A DNA stretch of 64,000 nucleotides from contig JARUPZ010000012.1 in assembly GCA_031213475.1 (NCBI GenBank), positions 10,002,727 through 10,066,726 of the forward strand, written 5' to 3'. A model generated the notes under the pieces. The model ran no database searches, was not told the DNA's origin, and saw only the letters and a program-made list of their open reading frames with translations. Origin of the DNA: Nereocystis luetkeana (Eukaryota > Sar > Phaeophyceae > Laminariales > Laminariaceae). Both the position numbers and the translations under genes were made by a program. Position 1 is the stretch's first letter. Every line of letters starts with the position of its first letter. Shown here piece after piece: positions 58,225 to 64,000 of this stretch.

Positions 58225-58465
58225 TGTGGAAAGCTCACACACCTCGGATATATCATCGATCCCTACGCCATGACGTACAGTTGATATTTCAAGAGGCAAA
58301 TATATCCCTGCAGTAGTTTATGTTGCCGCCGGGTGGGACCCAGAATCAACTGCATGGCGTGTTTCCTGGGTTGGGCATGTGCTATACAGATCCTGCACAA
58401 CCTGTCACAGCGGCAGTCGAGGAACTGGACGATCTATCTGTAGATGATCTGTCCATTCGAGGTGA
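58225..58465. repeat. Dispersed repeat, second copy of 27950-28290
   Basis: Same ordered blocks: ATATCATCGATCCCTACG, GCCGGGTGGGA, TTTCCTGGGTTG, ACAGATCCTGCACAACCTGT and ATCTGTAGATGATCTGT. Confidence 0.65.
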
Positions 58466-59399
58466 GAAAGTGTGAACAGCAGTTCAGTACTCCATGCACT
58501 CATGTCACCCCAAGATTCGAGATTGGATTCGAACCTGAAGAACACATATATTGGTGGTGTACGTATACTTTTACGCATCACCATCCGATAGCCTGCCTGG
58601 ATCACTCCCGGAAGCCTACATAGTCACCGTTAAAGTCGACGGGCAAATCGATGACCATGACAGCCTGAAGATTCCCTGCGTCATCGTGTCAGGAATGGGT
58701 TTTATGTACTTTGTGAGCGGGCAATGACCATTACGCCACTGGCGTGACGATGTAGCTATGTAAGTTAGTGGGTAAGGCTAGCGGGTATATCTGGTATACA
58801 CTATTATAAGGGGGGGTTGACCTGCGCGAACACTATCATCACGAGAGAAGCAGTCATAGTTTGTTTTTTCCTGGTATTGTTTTTCACGAGGCAGAATAGT
58901 ATCTACCGGTACTTGTTATTAACGTCGTCACTGGTCTTTGTAGTTTAACGAGTTGTATACCCTTCATGGGGAATAACCCACGCAATTATCAGGGACGTGG
59001 TATCATAACTGCTGTGCTGCACCTTTTTGTGTCAGACAGCGCAGGAAGAGATGGCGATCGTTGATATTCGTGTGGTAGTAAGGTTCGGTTGCTCCTTTTT
59101 TCACTGCATATCCGCGAGTCTTCACTCTGACAGCACTCCAGATAGCAGGCAGGTGTGTTCCTCTTTCGTTTTCACGACTACCGTGCGTCTCGTACGGTGC
59201 AGGCAGCACTCCAGACAGCAGCCGCCGTAGTCAGCAGCCACGAGTTGGTTAGTGGTGGGAACGGGGATACTCTGTTATATGTTATAGTTGAGAGGATATA
59301 CCCGCGGCCATGTTAGTTCAGTTTGCACATTGGTATTATCTTGTGTGCGCTTTCTTCGTCTCGTGTATTTTTAGGCAGCCGAATTTCGATTTTTTGTGG

Positions 59400-59485
59400 T
59401 TTTTCGGATCTTCCTAGGGCCCCAGCACCTTTTGTGTGACCACAAACTCTTTCGTCAGAGAGTTAATGTGAGAACAACAACAAGT
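59400..59485 (+). mobile_element. LINE-like 3' tail fragment
   Basis: Ends GAGTTAATGTGAGAACAACA, identical to the end of the LINE at 49.1 kb, preceded by a diverged CAGCACCTTTTGTGTGACCA block. Confidence 0.6.
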
Positions 59486-60131
59486 GATACTTCGAAGTAC
59501 ATAGTAATGCATAGTGATCAGAACCCAAGACAGACAACCTAAAAACGTGGTATCCCCTGATACGCTTACACACCATACTTACTGTAGTCCTGATTGCTAT
59601 GCTCCCCCTCGATAGCGCTACTGGTTAGGGCTGGGACTGGACGACGAAAAGTGCCCAAAAAATGGCGCATCTATTCGACGAAAACCGCCAAAAAATCCGA
59701 AAAAAGATTGAAGATGAAAAATGTACCGCCACCATATTTACTTGGCTTTAGACTGCATTATTGGTTGACCCGCAATGACAAATTGCTCGACATAGGAGAC
59801 GAGTTGGATCTTGGGATTCAACAGACACGTGTAACCAGTGTAAACGGAGGGGAAGGCACATCATTCAGAATTTTCCATTAGATTTTTACGTCTAATTGGC
59901 CGGAAATGTGCGGGAAAACTCGTGTTTTATGCTTATATTCGTCTCTTGCTCTATGGGGAAGAAGTACTGCAATTGAGTATGAAAACAATACGTGCCCTCC
60001 TCTTCGCCGAGACTTGGCGGAGACAACAAAGCAATCCGTGCTTGAATCCAGTAAATAGCCGACGAGAAATTCGCGATCAAACTTGGCCCTATTGAGTCAT
60101 TCTGGCAGTGATCGCGAAATATCAATCAGCC

Positions 60132-60894
60132 ATGGGAAACTCAAAAAAACCTGAGGGCACCGGACGAAAAGGGAAAAAAAAGAAAATTGTCCAGAAGAAC
60201 CAAGAGGCTTATCTGGCGCGTACCGGGACTACAGTCGCAGACGCGGGCGTGGCTGCACGCCGGGCGCTTGCCATCCAGCGCGGCGGTCTCGAGGCCGCCG
60301 AGGGCATCCGTAACCGGGCCTTGAAGCAGCGCGACGAGAGTCGGGCCGAGACCGCTGAGGCAAAGTCTTCACTGCAAGCTGTCTCCCATCAGCTGTTCGA
60401 GCAGAAGGGCAAACTCAACCTGGAGCAGGACCTCAGGCACGAGTCGGACGCAGCCTTGGCCCATGAAGAAGGGGTTCGTCAACCCCGCAGTCACGGCGAG
60501 GTGCAAGATGTGCAACACACAGCCGATCCGATGGGCGAAGATGGGGGTATCCTCTCTAGCAGCAGAAGCTCCAGCAGCAGAAGCTCCAGCAGCAGCAGCA
60601 GCAGCAGCAGAGAGGTCAGCACCTCCGCCTTCGAGCGTGTCCGACACGGGATGCATTGGTCTGCTGTCAGCCATCGTGCCGGAGGGCCTACCAGACGATG
60701 TGGCCCACTCACTTAAGCTGGCCGCTGTGTACGCTTCTGCGCGTGGTGTGGTGCAGCAGCACCTCGAGCAGCAACACGCAGCAGCAGCAGCAGCAGCAGC
60801 AGCACAAACTTTTTTTCACACTCAGCACCTGGCCACGCTTCTACTTTTTTGCGGCACAGCAGCAGCAGCGGCACAGCTTTTTCTTTACGAATAG
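60132..60894 (+). CDS. Hypothetical Lys/Ala/Ser-rich ORF, frame changes part-way
   Basis: No family is recognised. The frame from the ATG at 60132 reads MGNSKKPEGTGRKGKKKKIV, then a helical charged stretch (ARRALAIQRGGLEAAEGIRN, LKQRDESRAETAEAK) and continues to 60716 as Ser-rich sequence. From about 60463 another frame looks more protein-like: VTARCKMCNTQPIRWAKMG with a CxxC, then an Ala tract, then VPEGLPDDVAHSLKLAAVYA and ARGVVQQHLEQ, with a second Ala tract ending near 60810. This suggests one gene with a frameshift or a short undetected intron near 60460-60475, or a decayed copy of a dispersed family. CAG/CAGCAG runs at 60560-60612 and 60779-60805 encode the homopolymers. GC and codon use differ from the AT-rich flanks. 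Confidence 0.45.
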
Positions 60895-61421
60895 ATTTTT
60901 GTTGATGACGTGGGTCCTTTCCCCCCATCGCTGATTGGTTGATTTTCTAAAGATTTTTTTCCCCAGAGAACGACATGGGACATTTTTTTTCCAAATTCTA
61001 CGTCTAAAAAAATTATAGTCCCACACCTAACTGTAGTACCGGCACTTCGGGCGTAATCAACAGTATCCGACCCAGGGCTGAAAAAAATGACAATTTTCCT
61101 CACATAATGCTGCAAGGGAAAAAGCGAAGCAAACTCCCGAGCGGAAAAGGCGCCAACTGGGGGCAAACAAACATGGGGTGCACACGAAGCAAGACACGAA
61201 AGCAACACAACCGAAAACACACACAAAGGATTTGGCACCTACGGTTCATAGCGCGTTGCACGTGCTCCAAACGGAAACAAAAACGATGGGACACGGGGAC
61301 GCTCTACCGCGACCTACAAAAAAACTACTCTACTGTAGGAGACCGCGTTTTTTACCCCCCTTGGCTGGCTGACCGCCCCTTCGCTAAAACCAGTATAATA
61401 CGGCGTAACCCTCTACTGCCC

Positions 61422-61675
61422 GTGAAGAGCGTTGAGGTGAGGTGGGTCCGATCGTTTTTCAGCGCTCCATTTTTTCAGAGCGGGAAGGGAGGTTGCGATG
61501 CTAACACCGAACGAGGTCTTTTCGGAAAAGACGCTGGTCGACAGAGAGAGAGCCTTCTCCCTGTATATACTGTTCGGCGTTTAATAGTAGCACCCTCATC
61601 GTTACTGTCGATTAAAAATATATATATGCGTGGAGACCAAAACGATCGGGGGCCTCGCGTGCGACGCTCGACGCG
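61422..61675. mobile_element. GAGCGTTGAG-ended element, copy 3
   Basis: Begins GTGAAGAGCGTTGAGG and shares GAGCGGGAAGGGAGG, TAACACCGAACGA and TAGCACCCTCATCG with 11105-11302. Confidence 0.5.
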
Positions 61676-61754
61676 CTTTGCGGTAATTTGAGCGAGCCTT
61701 GAAAACTCGTTGTGACATCATCCTTGAGCGACCTTGCGCATAGGCCCTTCCTTT

Positions 61755-61843
61755 TATGGTAAACTGCAGTCCCGTTGAGGGGGCAAACCAGCCAAATCTT
61801 GAGTAATTTGTCTCCAAAACGGGACTGCAGTACTAAAAGCGTT
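61755..61843. mobile_element. 97-bp near-palindromic MITE-like element, copy 9
   Basis: AAACTGCAGTCCCGTTGAGG to CAAAACGGGACTGCAGTACT; diverged ends. Confidence 0.7.
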
Positions 61844-62128
61844 GAGGCAGGATTCCGTGTAACGCTCGGTTTTCTTGTTCCAATTTTCTTATCGTCCACC
61901 AAGACGCGAGTCTTACTTCCGTACGTTCGTTTATCTCTTGTCCGCGGGCCTGTGTACTCCAACGACATACCCACACTGCATGCAAGTAGTTCGTCCAACA
62001 AAAAACAACGTAGGTGCAGTTCTCAAGGCGATAAAGAGGCCTTGACTGAACCCGAAAATGCCGGTCTCCTACCCTACTTTTTTGTTTTAATGACCGTCAC
62101 AGGTTCTACACTGCTGTTAGAGTCGCAC

Positions 62129-63250
62129 CTGGAGGCTCCACGCAGGAGACCACTCCTTTTTCAGGATGTTGAGGCAGATCTCGCCAGTCTGGCTCATGGA
62201 ACAAAAGAGGGCGGGAGAGGGCACCGGCGAGGGTCAGTGAGCTCGCGAATCGCCTGCCACCGTGCCGCACCGATAGTACAGCCGGCAAGGTTGTCGAGGG
62301 GGGTTGAACACGCCTGCTGTATCATACCCGGTATTTGATACCTAGTAGTAAATACAAGCTACAACGACCACTGGGCATTGTCATGGGGGAAGAGAAAAAT
62401 CAAAACCAAACATGGCGTAAAAACATAGAGGCATGCTGCATCTACATAGGTGTTTGGAAGCGTTCTACGACAGAGGTTCACCCTGATGTTTGTGAGGCTC
62501 CTCACGTAAGGAGCTCCATACCTCACCCGAAAACTGACTCCAGCAAAAATCATACCGCATCGCGGCGAATATTCCCACGGGCCAAGTCTTCTACGAAATG
62601 TTTGTTTTTTTAAATCAAGGTTGATCTTGCGACGAATTGGGATCAAGAAACCCCGTCCTTCAGAAACAAAAAAGAGGAAATGTGCTACCCCTATCGTAGA
62701 ACGGGTCTTGGGGTCCATTAGGGGTTTTGATTACAATATAAGGCCCCGCTCTACAAGCAGAAAGTTATTTGAGGAATATCGTGCATGAATAAGCAGCGTC
62801 CATTGTGGTAGCAGGGATGGGATTGAACAGCAAGCGACCACGTGGGGGGGTAATCTGTCCCGCGGTCTGCCGTGCATGTGGCTTGATCAAGACAGGGCAC
62901 GAACATCCCGAAGAGTATCTGAACTGCTGGCCTCGAAACACTTAAGGACCGATAAGCATCAACGTTCCAGCAGCAGCTCCCTCGCCAAAAGTCCACGTCA
63001 TGTTCGAACGTGAAAAAAAAAATTAAAAAAAAAAAAATCAGCGATGAAATTAAAAAAAAAACTTCGAAATTCATCTTCGCAAGCTGTGTGTGGTGCTTCG
63101 ATCGCGCGTACCACGGGGTGCGTAGTTTTCATACGAGTGCACGACTCACGCTAAAGTGAATGTTGGGATGGAAGATCTTAGTGACGAACATCATGGACGG
63201 AGGCACCATGGGGTAGTGCTGCCCCACGGTAATCTTCAGCTCGTAGACGC
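62129..63250 (-). CDS. PEX4-like ubiquitin-conjugating enzyme E2, two internal exons
   Basis: E2 enzymes carry ubiquitin on a cysteine; PEX4-type E2s act at peroxisomes to recycle the import receptor (family knowledge). Exon 63250-63150 reads GVYELKITVGQHYPMVPPSM, then MFVTKIFHPNIHFS, holding the YP..PP and HPN motifs of the E2 fold. Exon 62188-62129 reads TGEICLNILKKEWSPAW with the catalytic Cys four residues into the conserved TGEICL block. Both junctions are phase 0 (AGC|GTGAGT to GAGCCAG|ACT; CTCCAG|GTGCGA after). HF.TGEICL.IL...WSPAW is closest to plant PEX4 by memory, though another E2 class cannot be excluded. The N-terminal exon(s) should lie to the right, possibly outside the window. 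The C-terminal exon after SLQ was not found on minus below 62129. No coding defect is seen in the two exons. Confidence 0.85.
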
Positions 63251-63799
63251 CTGACAGGTGCACGGGATGCATGCGCGTCGTTGGCAAATCGAACATAGCG
63301 TGCACGTGTGAGATTGTATGGGGCACACGTATGCCTCGTGTAAGACCGGGGCGAAATTCGGTCTCGTGTTGCTCGTATCCTGCTGATATTGCCCGCTGAC
63401 GGCGGTGCCTTGAAAAAGCTACAAGGACCATCCTTTCTTTCTCAACGCTCCTTCTAACGTACATAGCTACGGTACTATCACCGCCAAAAGAAGGTGTTGG
63501 CTTCGCCTGCGGCAAGCTCTGCGTCGACAAAAATAACAGAAAATAGACCGTTCCGTGATACCAGGTGGTCATTGTAGTTGGCGGTATGTCGGTGATGGTT
63601 GAAGATATGTTTACCGCATCGTAACACCATTACCAACCTACCACCTATCGTTCACTACAGCGGCTCGAGCAGTGCCAAACTATGTACTGCTGCTCGAAAT
63701 AGCGCTATACCAGGTATAGATGTTGTTCTCCAGTCCGCCCATCACAAGCAGCGTGGACGCAGTACCGCGCCAATGATACCGTGTGCCTGGCCACACGCA

Positions 63800-64000
63800 A
63801 GATATCACACTAGGGTGGTAAGATAACACACCCTCTCCGACGAATTTTCAAGCTGCTTTCTTCGAGAACGGTGAGAGCGGAACCGCCGAGCGATGCCTCT
63901 ACCTACTGCCAAGGCGTCGACGAGATATTTCCAAAGCCACCATTCTAGTCGCGAGTGCCCCTCTTGTTTTGTAGAAAATCGGGTCGGAAATAAGCCCCAG
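63800..64000. mobile_element. GTGTGATA-family element, copy 4 (runs off right edge)
   Basis: Starts ATATCACACTAGGGTGGTAA and continues GATAACACACCCTCTCCGAC, GAATTTTCAAGCTG and AACGGTGAGAGCGGAA, parallel to 56345-56588. Truncated by the window edge. Confidence 0.6.

Larger units (their letters stand above)
57181..60131. other. Region without assigned gene
   Basis: Holds a tRNA A-box-like stretch at 57420, a duplicated segment near 57780-58015, a dispersed repeat (58225) and a LINE-like tail (59400-59485). ORFs do not exceed about 95 residues and none is recognised. Confidence 0.5.

Noticed and set aside
62780-62960. Minus-strand stretch DYPPTWSLAVQ as the E2 catalytic exon
   Set aside because: Superficial resemblance only; the true TGEICL exon with good splice sites is at 62188-62129.

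Overview
The window looks like nuclear DNA of a photosynthetic stramenopile, most probably a brown alga. Genes are broken into short exons by introns of 0.3-3 kb with GT(G/A)AG-type donors. One gene carries a bipartite plastid presequence (signal peptide followed by a transit region starting FFVPAP). Intergenic and intronic DNA is packed with many small repeat families. The assignment to brown algae is inference; no search was run.

Host genes were recovered by following protein-family similarity across exons and requiring splice sites whose phases agree. From left to right: (1) a TBL1/HOS15-like LisH co-repressor subunit on the minus strand (4345 down to the left edge, WD40 part outside the window). 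(2) Ribosomal protein uS10 (RPS20) on plus, two exons, 5627-7494. (3) A 502-residue 5'-3' exonuclease of the DNA polymerase I type on minus (17759-9820), with a presequence-like N-terminus and a segment resembling the thumb of family A polymerases placed in front of the nuclease. (4) A plastid-targeted protein of unknown function on plus (18043-24500), head to head with gene 3. (5) A Werner-type DEDDy 3'-5' exonuclease with a helix-turn-helix segment and an alanine/serine-tract tail on minus (37557-28343, 5' end not found). (6) A low-complexity ORF on plus near 60.1-60.9 kb. (7) Two exons of a PEX4-like ubiquitin-conjugating enzyme on minus (63250-62129). Genes 1-5 alternate strands, so they form divergent and convergent pairs. 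Two of them (3 and 5) are nucleases of organellar or nuclear DNA maintenance, with the plastid gene between them.

From about 38 to 60 kb the window is mostly mobile and repeat DNA: a foldback-type element with ~200-bp inverted arms (38.97-40.27 kb), a Helitron relic holding the Rep part but no helicase (43.8-40.8 kb, minus), a 350-bp inverted repeat (46.44-46.80 kb), a 5'-truncated LINE with an intact-looking reverse transcriptase core (47.1-49.1 kb), a small composite repeat with interstitial TTAGGG units (49.17-49.71 kb), a Ty1/copia fossil fragment (51.5-51.7 kb) and a 54-bp minisatellite (56.7-57.2 kb).

Small dispersed repeats recur through the whole window: a ~97-bp near-palindromic element (nine copies), a ~107-bp inverted-repeat element (four copies), a family ending in GTGTGATA-like termini (four copies), a tRNA-derived SINE (three copies) and LINE 3' tails ending in (AAC)n. 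A short motif, TACCAGGTA and its complement, is strongly over-represented, and comparison of repeat pairs shows small palindromic insertions. Everything here was read by eye; percent identities and family-wide statements were not computed.
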